The notes: generated by a model from the sequence alone, not told the origin. A stretch of 10,203 nt of DNA from an uncultured Collinsella sp. (GCA_900555515.1 USLO01000057.1:1-10203), one strand, 5' to 3'; shown: positions 1-6,106, counted from the first letter of the stretch. A program made the numbers and translations.

Positions 1-106
1 TCATAAAAATGTAACAGTATTCACGTGCTTACCTGCATCGACAGGGTGCTACTCTGGTAGCATTTGGAACCCACCGCTACTATGCGAAACTATTGAAAGG
101 GCCCAT

Positions 107-1987
107 ATGCTCAATAATCACGAGGCCAATCTAACCGACGAGGAGGCTGCCGCCGAGGTCGCCCGTGTCGCGAAGACCTACCCCGTGGTGCGTTTGCTGT
201 CGGCCGACCAGATTAAGAGCGAGCGCAACTGCCTGCTCGCCGGCGATCGCTGCCCTTGTTTGCGCCAGGCAAGTCTTGAGGCCTTGGCAGATTCCAATGA
301 GGTGTCGGAGCAACTGCTCAATGATGGTGTTGAGTACCGCGCCCGTCTGCGCCCTCTAAAGGTCGAGGGCGAGCCTCACGTCTTGCTGATGGTGCGTCAG
401 ATTGATGAGCAAGAGGCCGCAGAAGAGGACCTTGTCTACACCGACGTGCTGACGAGTGTGCGCAATCGCCGATATTACGAGGAAAAGCTCCGTAGCGCCC
501 GCATGAATGCCGGCGTTGCGGTGATTGACCTTGATGATTTTAGGGTCTTCAACGATACGTGCGGCCGTCATGCCGGCGACCTTGCACTCGGTGCCGTGGC
601 GACAGCCATGCGCAGCGGAATTCGTTCGACTGACGAGCTTGTGCGCTATGGCTGCGACAAGTTTGTGGTCGTCATGCCCAATATTCCCTCCGATGACTTT
701 ACCCGTCGCCTGCATCAGGTGTCCGAAGCCGTTCATGCCACGATTATTCCGGGCCATGAGCGCGTGAGCTTGACGGCATGTGTTGGTGGCGTTCGCATTC
801 ATGGCGAGACGGTCGATGAGGGCGTTGGCCGCGCTGTCCAGTTACTGAGCCGCGCTAAGGCAAAGGCCGGTACGGTCGTGACCGATGCCGATTCTATCGA
901 GGCCTTCCAAAGCGAAAAGCCTTTGGTGCTTATTGTCGATGACTCCGAGATGAACCGAGTCATTCTCAACGAGATGCTCAAGGACGAGTATTGCATCCTC
1001 GAGGCTGATAACGGCCGTACGGCGCTCGACATGGTCGACCGCTATGGCGATGAGTTGTCGCTCGTGCTGCTGGACATTATCATGCCGGGCATGAGCGGCT
1101 TTGAGGTGCTGGCCGATCTGTCGCGCCGATCGGGTATCGACAATCTGCCTGTCATCATGATTTCGAGCGAAGATTCCGATGATATGGTTCTGCGTGCGTA
1201 CGAGCTGGGCGCCTCGGACTATATCAACCGCCCGTTTGACTCCCGTGTCGTGCGCCGCCGTGCAAGCAACACCATCCGCCTATACGCCAAACAGCGCCGC
1301 CTGACGAACCTGCTGTCCCAGCAGTACAACGAGCGCGTCAAGAACAGTCGCATGCTCATCGACATCATGGCCGGCGTCATGGAGCTTCGCAACGGCGAGA
1401 GCGGCAGGCACGTTACGAACATCGAAAAGCTGACCGAGCTGCTGCTTGGCTGTCTGGTCCAGCGTAGCGGCGCGATCTCCCTCGACAATGAGGAGCGCTC
1501 CACGATCGCCCTGGCTTCGGCGCTGCACGATATCGGCAAGATGTCGATTGACGATGCGATTCTCAACAAACCCGGACGCCTTACGCCCGAGGAATTCGAG
1601 ATTATGAAGACGCATACCACGATCGGCGCCGACATGTTGCTTGAGCTGGGTAGCCATCACGCCGGCAATGCGCTTATGGAATATGCGTACCAGATTGCGC
1701 GTTGGCATCACGAGCGCTGGGACGGCAAGGGGTATCCCGATGGCCTTAAGGGCGACGAAATTCCCATTGCCGCACAGGTGGTTTCGGTGGCCGACGTGTA
1801 CGATGCGCTGACGAGCGTGCGCGTGTACAAGGATGCCATCCCGCACGAGGAGGCTATCCAGATGATCCTGGACGGTAAGTGCGGTACCTTTAACCCGCTG
1901 CTTCTCGATTGCCTGCTCGAGGTGCAGGACCAAATTGCCGAGACGTTGGCACGCCCCGCTGACGTCGTCGCGTTTCCCACGATTTAG
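107..1987 (+). CDS. PAS-like/GGDEF/receiver/HD-GYP response regulator, probable cyclic-di-nucleotide phosphodiesterase
   Basis: This 626-residue cytoplasmic protein has no membrane segment or signal peptide. Residues ~1-105 end in a PAC-like strand pattern (RLRPLKVEGEPHVLLMV). A GGDEF domain follows (~106-265) with the entry motif DVLTSVRNRR, Asp141 in DLDDF, and the inhibitory-site motif RSTD (173-176). Its active-site motif reads GCDKF (182-186) instead of GGDEF, so cyclase activity is unlikely. A receiver domain (~271-390) has Asp278/Asp279, phospho-acceptor Asp323 in LLDIIMPGMSG, and Arg375 where Lys is usual (NRPF). The HD-GYP domain (~410-610) keeps Glu431, His435, His474-Asp475, His503, His534-His535, Gly542-Tyr543-Pro544 and Asp564, the expected metal ligands. 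I infer an active cyclic-di-GMP (or related dinucleotide) phosphodiesterase controlled by phosphorylation and perhaps by nucleotide binding to the GGDEF domain. The ATG is supported by GAAAGGG at 95-101, five bases upstream. An HPt gene follows 23 bases downstream. Confidence 0.93.
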   Translation: MLNNHEANLTDEEAAAEVARVAKTYPVVRLLSADQIKSERNCLLAGDRCPCLRQASLEALADSNEVSEQLLNDGVEYRARLRPLKVEGEPHVLLMVRQIDEQEAAEEDLVYTDVLTSVRNRRYYEEKLRSARMNAGVAVIDLDDFRVFNDTCGRHAGDLALGAVATAMRSGIRSTDELVRYGCDKFVVVMPNIPSDDFTRRLHQVSEAVHATIIPGHERVSLTACVGGVRIHGETVDEGVGRAVQLLSRAKAKAGTVVTDADSIEAFQSEKPLVLIVDDSEMNRVILNEMLKDEYCILEADNGRTALDMVDRYGDELSLVLLDIIMPGMSGFEVLADLSRRSGIDNLPVIMISSEDSDDMVLRAYELGASDYINRPFDSRVVRRRASNTIRLYAKQRRLTNLLSQQYNERVKNSRMLIDIMAGVMELRNGESGRHVTNIEKLTELLLGCLVQRSGAISLDNEERSTIALASALHDIGKMSIDDAILNKPGRLTPEEFEIMKTHTTIGADMLLELGSHHAGNALMEYAYQIARWHHERWDGKGYPDGLKGDEIPIAAQVVSVADVYDALTSVRVYKDAIPHEEAIQMILDGKCGTFNPLLLDCLLEVQDQIAETLARPADVVAFPTI

Positions 1988-2010
1988 TTTGACCAAAGGA
2001 GTTTTAACCC

Positions 2011-2367
2011 ATGATTTCCATGCGTGAGGCGTATGAGAAGATCGGCGCTAATTATGATGACGCGTGTGCTCGGCTGATGGGCGGGGAAATGCTTGCCCGC
2101 TTTGCCCTCAAGTTTTTAGATGACGAGAGCATGGACAGGTTGGAGGCTGCCATGGCGGCAGGAGACGCCGAGGAAGCGTTTATGGCAGCGCACACGCTCA
2201 AGGGCGTGAGCCAGAACCTGGGATTCGATAATCTGTACGAGCCGGCGGTCGTGGTGACCGAAGCGCTGCGCGGCGCCGATGCCGTTGACGGCGCTCGCGA
2301 GGGAATGCATGCGTTGCAGCAGCAATATGCGGCTACGATGTCGGCCCTGCGCGAGGCGGCCGAATAA
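2011..2367 (+). CDS. Stand-alone HPt phosphotransfer protein
   Basis: This 118-residue, all-helical protein carries the histidine-phosphotransfer signature HTLKGVSQNLGF, with the predicted phospho-accepting His61. HPt proteins shuttle phosphoryl groups between receiver domains in multistep phosphorelays and have no catalysis of their own. The length fits a single four-helix HPt domain with nothing attached. It starts 23 bases after the receiver/HD-GYP gene, and AAAGGAG at 1995-2001 sits nine bases before the ATG. The two genes are therefore probably co-transcribed, and the receiver domain (Asp323) of the first product is the obvious partner. A second ATG nine bases downstream is less well spaced. 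The cognate hybrid kinase is not in the window. Confidence 0.9.
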   Translation: MISMREAYEKIGANYDDACARLMGGEMLARFALKFLDDESMDRLEAAMAAGDAEEAFMAAHTLKGVSQNLGFDNLYEPAVVVTEALRGADAVDGAREGMHALQQQYAATMSALREAAE

Positions 2368-2389
2368 GAGCTTGCGAGCCTTGATGACT

Positions 2390-2457
2390 ATGAGAGTGGA
2401 TAATCTCCCGTTTTAGGCCCGGTGGTGGCCTCGAAGTGGGAGATTATCCACTCTCGT
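2390..2457. repeat. Long intergenic hairpin with 18-bp perfect arms
   Basis: The left arm (2392-2409, GAGAGTGGATAATCTCCC) is the exact reverse complement of the right arm (2438-2455). Outside the arms, A2390 can pair with T2457 and T2391 can wobble with G2456. Inside, AGGCC (2415-2419) pairs with GGCCT (2427-2431) around a seven-base loop. The element starts 25 bases after the HPt stop codon. Neither side has a T-run, so it is not a canonical intrinsic terminator, although a stem this long could protect mRNA ends or stall polymerase. It looks like a REP- or MITE-like dispersed element. Whether it recurs elsewhere in the genome cannot be seen here. Confidence 0.85.
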
Positions 2458-2474
2458 TCGATACGTGTCCAAAA

Positions 2475-2484
2475 ATCCACTCTC
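2475..2484 (+). repeat. Third copy of the hairpin's outer 10-mer
   Basis: ATCCACTCTC at 2475-2484 is identical to the outer ten bases of the hairpin's right arm (2446-2455) and is the complement of its left arm at 2392-2401. The copy lies 29 bases after the right-arm copy in the same orientation and has no inverted partner of its own. It suggests the repeat unit extends beyond the hairpin to at least 2484, or that the 10-mer is a binding site present three times. Confidence 0.6.
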
Positions 2485-2543
2485 ACCCCTTCTGATTAGT
2501 GAATGGGCTATGCGCACTGGCGGGGCTTTCCGCATGCAATCAA

Positions 2544-2577
2544 TATCGTTGTTCGATAAACTGTTCGAATAACGATA
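2544..2577. promoter_or_regulatory. Operator-like inverted repeat upstream of the DUF2975/repressor operon
   Basis: The left arm TATCGTTGTTCGA (2544-2556) matches the reverse complement of the right arm TCGAATAACGATA (2565-2577) at 12 of 13 positions, with an eight-base spacer. It ends 20 bases before the ATG at 2598, in the region where the promoter of the DUF2975/HTH operon should lie. It is therefore a good candidate for the autoregulatory site of the HTH protein encoded at 3167. No convincing -35/-10 pair can be assigned; weak candidates TTGTTC (2549-2554) and AACGAT (2571-2576) would lie inside it. If transcribed it could also fold as a hairpin. Confidence 0.55.
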
Positions 2578-2585
2578 GAGTCGAT

Positions 2586-2590
2586 GAGGG
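2586..2590 (+). promoter_or_regulatory. Ribosome binding site fixing the start at 2598
   Basis: GAGGG lies seven bases before the ATG at 2598. It supports that start over the in-frame ATG at 2499, which has no good binding site and would make the inverted repeat at 2544-2577 coding. Confidence 0.6.
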
Positions 2591-2597
2591 TGAGTGT

Positions 2598-3158
2598 ATG
2601 TCTAACAGCGTTCAGCGTATGGCCAAAGCGGGCGAAAATATCAGGAAGCTTGGCTTTTGCATGGCAGCCGTTTTTGCAGGGATGCTCGTCGCTTTTGCCG
2701 CGTTGGTTGTTTACGTGATCTGGTATGCGGTTGCAAACGTTGCTTCTGTCGATTCTTTCGGCGTCGTGACGCTTCTCGATGGCGGGTGCATCGTTATCCC
2801 AAGCGGACTGTGCCTGGCACTCGTCGTGGGTATTTCGCTTGTCGTTCTGTGTGGGATCAGCCGTAACATCTCGCGAGGCGTCTCGCCCTTTACCAAGACG
2901 CATGTGCGGCTTATCCGTGTTCTTGCGCTTGCCTTTGCTGTTAACGCCGCGGTTTCGCTTATTGGTGCCTACGGATCGGTCAATCTTACCATTGGTGGGC
3001 TGGAGCTTTACGTCGTGCCTCATTCCTTCGTTATTGAGATTTGCCAAGGCGTTGCCTTTGATGCGGGGTCGCTTATCGGCGCGGCTGTCTGTCTGTGTAT
3101 CTCGGTGATCTGGAGTTATGCCTCGCTGCTCCAAGAGCAGTCTGACGAGCTTGTGTAG
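2598..3158 (+). CDS. DUF2975-family four-helix membrane protein (YoaS-like)
   Basis: From the ATG at 2598 the product is 186 residues. Predicted membrane helices lie at about 18-45, 69-88, 106-125 and 155-174. Between helices 2 and 3 is the motif GVSPFTKTHVRLIR (94-107), which matches the conserved segment before helix 3 of DUF2975 proteins. The C-terminus (LLQEQSDELV) is also typical of that family. The reading frame is open from 2499, but the extra 33 residues are Cys-rich, unlike the family, and span an operator-like palindrome, so I reject that start. The molecular function of DUF2975 proteins is unknown. The stop codon overlaps the ribosome binding site of a Cro/CI-type regulator, an arrangement known from Bacillus yoaS/yozG, and this supports the family call. 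Confidence 0.85.
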   Translation: MSNSVQRMAKAGENIRKLGFCMAAVFAGMLVAFAALVVYVIWYAVANVASVDSFGVVTLLDGGCIVIPSGLCLALVVGISLVVLCGISRNISRGVSPFTKTHVRLIRVLALAFAVNAAVSLIGAYGSVNLTIGGLELYVVPHSFVIEICQGVAFDAGSLIGAAVCLCISVIWSYASLLQEQSDELV

Positions 3159-3166
3159 GAGGAAGC

Positions 3167-3496
3167 ATGAGCTATCTCATCATCGAGCTTGAGACGCAGC
3201 TGCTTAAGACCGGAAAGACCAGTGCTGATCTGATTCGTGCCACGGGGCATACTCCGGCTAATATTTCTAAGCTAAGAAACGGAAAAATTAAAGCTATTCG
3301 CCTTAAGACGCTTCTCGATATTTGCGATGAACTTGACTGTCAACCGGGAGATATTATTCAGCGCGTGAGCGAGAAAGAGCTTGAGGAGCTTATTGTCGAG
3401 CGCGCAAAAAATGTCGTGAGACAGATGCGGGACGGCGGAGGCAATGAGGCGTCGCTTCCGACATCAGTCTTTGCTGTCGATTTGAGTGACGAGTAG
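3167..3496 (+). CDS. Small Cro/CI (XRE)-type transcriptional regulator, YozG-like
   Basis: The product is 109 residues. Residues ~10-67 form the helix-turn-helix domain of the short XRE subgroup found beside DUF2975 genes, including TPANISKLRNGKIKAIR (29-45) and CQPGDI (58-63). The family partner is normally about 70 residues. Here some 40 residues are added: an acidic/basic helix (~69-90), a glycine-rich turn and an acidic tail (VDLSDE). AGGAGG at 3157-3162 overlaps the preceding stop codon and lies four bases before the ATG, so translation is probably coupled to the membrane protein. It probably represses its own operon through the inverted repeat at 2544-2577. That is an inference from position and symmetry. 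A strong terminator follows. Confidence 0.88.
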   Translation: MSYLIIELETQLLKTGKTSADLIRATGHTPANISKLRNGKIKAIRLKTLLDICDELDCQPGDIIQRVSEKELEELIVERAKNVVRQMRDGGGNEASLPTSVFAVDLSDE

Positions 3497-3530
3497 CTTA
3501 AGGCGAACAACTAAAACGAAGTATCAGCGT

Positions 3531-3565
3531 GAAGGGACCCGTGTCTAACACGGGTCCCTTCTTTT
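3531..3565 (+). terminator. Intrinsic terminator after the DUF2975/HTH operon
   Basis: A perfect stem of 13-14 bp is formed by GAAGGGACCCGTGT (3531-3544) and its complement (3548-3561) with a three-base loop. TTTT follows immediately at 3562-3565. It lies 34 bases after the HTH stop codon and insulates the following ABC exporter promoter. Confidence 0.9.
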
Positions 3566-3573
3566 AGATTATC

Positions 3574-3602
3574 TTGACAAATATGAGTTATCGAGAAACA
3601 AT
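3574..3602 (+). promoter_or_regulatory. Probable sigma-70-type promoter of the ABC exporter operon
   Basis: A consensus -35 hexamer TTGACA (3574-3579) is followed after 17 bases by AACAAT (3597-3602), which matches the -10 consensus at four of six positions. It sits between the upstream terminator and the ATPase gene and predicts a short A-rich leader of about 30 bases before the ATG at 3641. Confidence 0.55.
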
Positions 3603-3640
3603 AACAGCAATGGAAAACAATAAAGGAAAGAAGGAACGAT

Positions 3641-4402
3641 ATGAGCGATTTTTCTATCAAGCAGAACGGGGGTCCAATGAACGCATCAGCGATAAAGCTA
3701 TCAAAAGTTTCAAAACGCTACGGGAAACGGCACGTTTTGCATGACGTTTCCTTCGAGGTGCATCAGTCTGAGCTCTGTGCCCTTGTCGGTGCAAACGGTG
3801 CGGGCAAAAGCACGCTTATTAAAATCGTCTTGGGCCTCTGCGAGCCATCGTCGGGGAGCGTGGAGCTCTTTGGAGGCAAATCAAAAAGAGAGCTTGGCTT
3901 GATGCGGACGCGTGTCGGCTATGTGCCAGATTCCAGCGGAGCATACCAATCCCTCAGTGCGGTTGAGAATCTCCAAATCCGATGTTTGGAATGGGGGCTT
4001 GATGCGAATCGTGAGATTCCTCGCGTTTTGAGCCTAGTCGGGCTGGACGTCGAAGAGAAAAAGAGCGTGAGCAGTTTTTCTCTGGGAATGAAACGGCGGC
4101 TGGATATAGCTACGGCTTTGTTGGGTGACACTGATCTGCTTATTTTTGATGAGCCAGCAAACGGGTTGGACCCGCTGGGCATCGAGAGTATATGGGCCCT
4201 TATCGGTCGATTGAATCGAGAACAGGGTAAGACCATGCTCATCTCTAGCCATGATTTGGATGAGTTGGCATCGGTTGCAACAAGCTGCCTGTTTCTTCAT
4301 GACGGCGAACTGCTGAAAAAGGAATCGATGGACGTCATAAGGGATGAGGCGTCGTCCCTAAAAGAGTATTACAGGCGCTTGATGAAGGCGGTCTCGCTAT
4401 GA
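3641..4402 (+). CDS. ABC-2 type exporter, ATP-binding subunit
   Basis: This 253-residue ABC ATPase powers the two permeases encoded downstream. Visible motifs are Walker A GANGAGKST (50-58), signature SLGMK (147-151), Walker B LLIFDEP (166-172) and H-loop His204 in ISSHD. The Q-loop region reads YVPDSS, with Asp96 where Gln or Glu is usual. The sequence style (LSKVSKRYGKRHVLHDVSF, DEPANGLDPLGI) is that of the BcrA-like/drug and antimicrobial-peptide exporter ATPases, not importers. AAGGA at 3631-3635 supports the ATG at 3641. An in-frame ATG at 3677, preceded by a G-run, would give a 241-residue product and cannot be excluded. The stop codon overlaps the next start by four bases (ATGA). The substrate is unknown. 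Confidence 0.93.
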   Translation: MSDFSIKQNGGPMNASAIKLSKVSKRYGKRHVLHDVSFEVHQSELCALVGANGAGKSTLIKIVLGLCEPSSGSVELFGGKSKRELGLMRTRVGYVPDSSGAYQSLSAVENLQIRCLEWGLDANREIPRVLSLVGLDVEEKKSVSSFSLGMKRRLDIATALLGDTDLLIFDEPANGLDPLGIESIWALIGRLNREQGKTMLISSHDLDELASVATSCLFLHDGELLKKESMDVIRDEASSLKEYYRRLMKAVSL

Positions 4403-5223
4403 AGCGGGCGATCCATCCTATAAAGGCAGATATGATGCGTTTGCACAGGATGTTTCCGGCGAAGTTTGGTCTTGCGCTTATGCTGGCGTTCGGCCTTCTC
4501 TTCGGCATCTTTCTAAAAAACGGAACAACGTTGCTCGCCTTTGGCAATAGCGTTTTTGGGGAGGATATTGGCTTCTGCTGGAATGTAATCGATCCTTCTG
4601 CACCCGATGAGTCCCTTGTGCGCAGTGCTTTTGCCGGCACCTCTCTGTTCGTTCCGCTCATCGTTTGCCTGGCGATTTTACAGGAGCGCGGCTATGAAGA
4701 GGGATACCGAATTTCTTCAGCAAGAGGTCTTGCCTGCTTTAACGGGGCTCTGGCACATGTACTTTCGTCTGCTTTAATAATTGGCGCAGCATATAGTGCG
4801 CTTTGCCTTCTTCTGTTTGCAATAGCGATAACACGTGGAGGGCAAAACTATGCGTATAGCATGCTGGCTGCATTTTTGCCCGCGATGATGATTAACGCCG
4901 TATTGGTGATATCGGTTGCGTTGGAGACGGTGACCATCTATCGGATTACAGGCAGCGCCGTATTGAGCGGGGCTGTGGTAATAATCGGATTTGTCATGAG
5001 CTTGACGCTCTACGGAACTTACCTTCAGACACCCATACCGTCCTTGCGATGGATCTTCTTTCTTCCGGGGCCGTACCTTGGAGTCGGATGTGCCCTTGGG
5101 TATAGCGATATGGGGCAGCTGACGCTTCTGGGATATGGCGTGGCAGCCAGCTGTCTATCGGTATTGATTTACGCTCTCTTGAGCTTTCGCGCTGGGGGTG
5201 TGCTCAATGGCTCGTCAGATTAA
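4399..5223 (+). CDS. ABC-2 type exporter permease 1
   Basis: The 274-residue integral membrane protein has predicted helices at about 22-39, 80-95, 117-144, 155-179, 185-207 and 241-263, the six-helix layout of ABC-2 permeases. A large loop follows helix 1. The stretch EEGYRISSARG (100-110) before helix 3 corresponds to the cytoplasmic coupling segment of this fold and has a counterpart in the next gene (GLSEARGGKRV). Translation is coupled to the ATPase gene by an ATGA overlap. It presumably forms a heterodimeric channel with permease 2. No domain reveals the cargo. Confidence 0.85.
   Translation: MKRAIHPIKADMMRLHRMFPAKFGLALMLAFGLLFGIFLKNGTTLLAFGNSVFGEDIGFCWNVIDPSAPDESLVRSAFAGTSLFVPLIVCLAILQERGYEEGYRISSARGLACFNGALAHVLSSALIIGAAYSALCLLLFAIAITRGGQNYAYSMLAAFLPAMMINAVLVISVALETVTIYRITGSAVLSGAVVIIGFVMSLTLYGTYLQTPIPSLRWIFFLPGPYLGVGCALGYSDMGQLTLLGYGVAASCLSVLIYALLSFRAGGVLNGSSD
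5194..5198 (+). promoter_or_regulatory. Ribosome binding site fixing the start at 5207
   Basis: GGGGG lies eight bases before the ATG at 5207. An alternative GTG start at 5198 would lie inside this site, so the ATG is preferred. Confidence 0.5.
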
Positions 5224-6025
5224 AAGACTTCTCCAGTCAGAATTGAAGCATGTGAGCAAATGGATGTACGCTTTAATCCTGGTAATTTATGCGTGCATGG
5301 TGGTATTGCAGCTTAATTCTTTCCCGATGTGGTTCTGTAGCCTCCGTGAGAACAGTTTCTTGGGCTTTTTCCCAGACCCGACGCTTCTGCTGTCGGCAGA
5401 GGATGTCCTTCTATTTGGTAATGCAGAGGTTTTTCGCGGTCTGCTGTTCAACGTAGCCCCGTTGGCTCATGCATTGTTCTTTCCGTTCATCGCGGCTTGC
5501 ATTGTGCCGCGCTTTGTCAGTTCGGGCTTTATTGAGGAACCGTGGGGGTTGTCGGAGGCTCGGGGAGGGAAGCGTGTGTGCGCTATCGTTGCGCGAGTGG
5601 TGCTGTCTTCTTTTGCCCTTTTGGGCGCGTTTATCCTGTCGAGTGTCGTTTTGTACTGTCTTAACTGCGCGATCGTTTTGTATGCTCAGCAGTATTTCAA
5701 CCTGCATGTATTTTGCTATCGACTTGTTCTTGCTGCCGCTGCCTGCCTTGCATACGTGGTTTCTTGCGTAATTGTTGTTTCCTATTTTGGGTCCGGCTTC
5801 GGTCCGATTGGCATGCTGTTGCTTGTCAACGTCGTGGCGATTTACATACAGCTCGGGGCCAATTCCATGCTTCCGCTTCCAGCCTCGATGCTCATGTGGA
5901 TTTGTGGCGTGACCCCGTTGGGGAATAGTCAATGCATTTCGATTCTAATTGACTGCCTAATAAACGTAGCAAGCGTTTTTGCCATCTGCTTTACCGTCGA
6001 CCGATTGCGGTCGAGATTTCTTTGA
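5207..6025 (+). CDS. ABC-2 type exporter permease 2
   Basis: From the ATG at 5207 the product is 272 residues, overlapping permease 1 by 17 bases. An in-frame GTG at 5198 would add three residues. Predicted membrane helices lie at about 20-36, 84-101, 127-152, 171-194, 200-217 and 245-263. The segment GLSEARGGKRV (114-124) before helix 3 mirrors ISSARG of permease 1, so the two look like diverged halves of one transporter. The C-terminus ends in a basic VDRLRSRFL, probably cytoplasmic. No peptide, immunity or two-component gene lies next to the cassette, so a link to bacteriocin export or self-protection is only a family-level guess. Confidence 0.85.
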   Translation: MARQIKRLLQSELKHVSKWMYALILVIYACMVVLQLNSFPMWFCSLRENSFLGFFPDPTLLLSAEDVLLFGNAEVFRGLLFNVAPLAHALFFPFIAACIVPRFVSSGFIEEPWGLSEARGGKRVCAIVARVVLSSFALLGAFILSSVVLYCLNCAIVLYAQQYFNLHVFCYRLVLAAAACLAYVVSCVIVVSYFGSGFGPIGMLLLVNVVAIYIQLGANSMLPLPASMLMWICGVTPLGNSQCISILIDCLINVASVFAICFTVDRLRSRFL

Positions 6026-6063
6026 TTGTTTGTGAGGGATGACCATACCGAGCATACCAAATA

Positions 6064-6106
6064 CAGGGGGGGGGCGGGCACCGTGGCTGGTGTCCGCCCC
6101 CCCCTG
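6064..6106. terminator. G/C-tract hairpin between convergent operons, probable bidirectional terminator
   Basis: The left side has CA, nine G (6066-6074) and CGGGCACC. The right side has GGTGTCCG, eight C (6097-6104) and TG. They pair into a stem of about 17 bp with one bulged G and one G-T wobble, around a six-base loop (6083-6088). It sits midway between the convergent ends of permease 2 (6025) and the C26 hydrolase (6140). T-runs are poor on both sides (GGTTT on +, TATTTGG on -), so efficiency is uncertain. Confidence 0.7.

Noticed and set aside
46..63. Small hairpin GTGCTAC-TCTG-GTAGCAT and possible promoter hexamers in the first 106 bases
   Set aside because: The stem is short with one wobble pair, no proper T-run follows, and no -35/-10 pair with good spacing was found. 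The leader of the first gene shows only its ribosome binding site clearly.
1280..1996. 238-codon open frame on the - strand
   Set aside because: It is antisense to the receiver/HD-GYP region, which has clear conserved motifs on the + strand.
2392..2484. CRISPR array or insertion-sequence end
   Set aside because: Only three short copies occur, in mixed orientation without regular spacers. There is no transposase or cas gene nearby and no target-site duplication was seen.
2508..3134. 208-codon open frame on the - strand
   Set aside because: It is antisense to the DUF2975 membrane gene. The highly polar, Arg/Asn/Asp-rich translation is the expected complement of a hydrophobic gene.
2598..3496. 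Toxin-antitoxin module reading of the membrane protein plus XRE regulator
   Set aside because: The membrane protein has the conserved DUF2975 layout and is much longer than membrane-acting toxins. The known family pairing explains the arrangement better.
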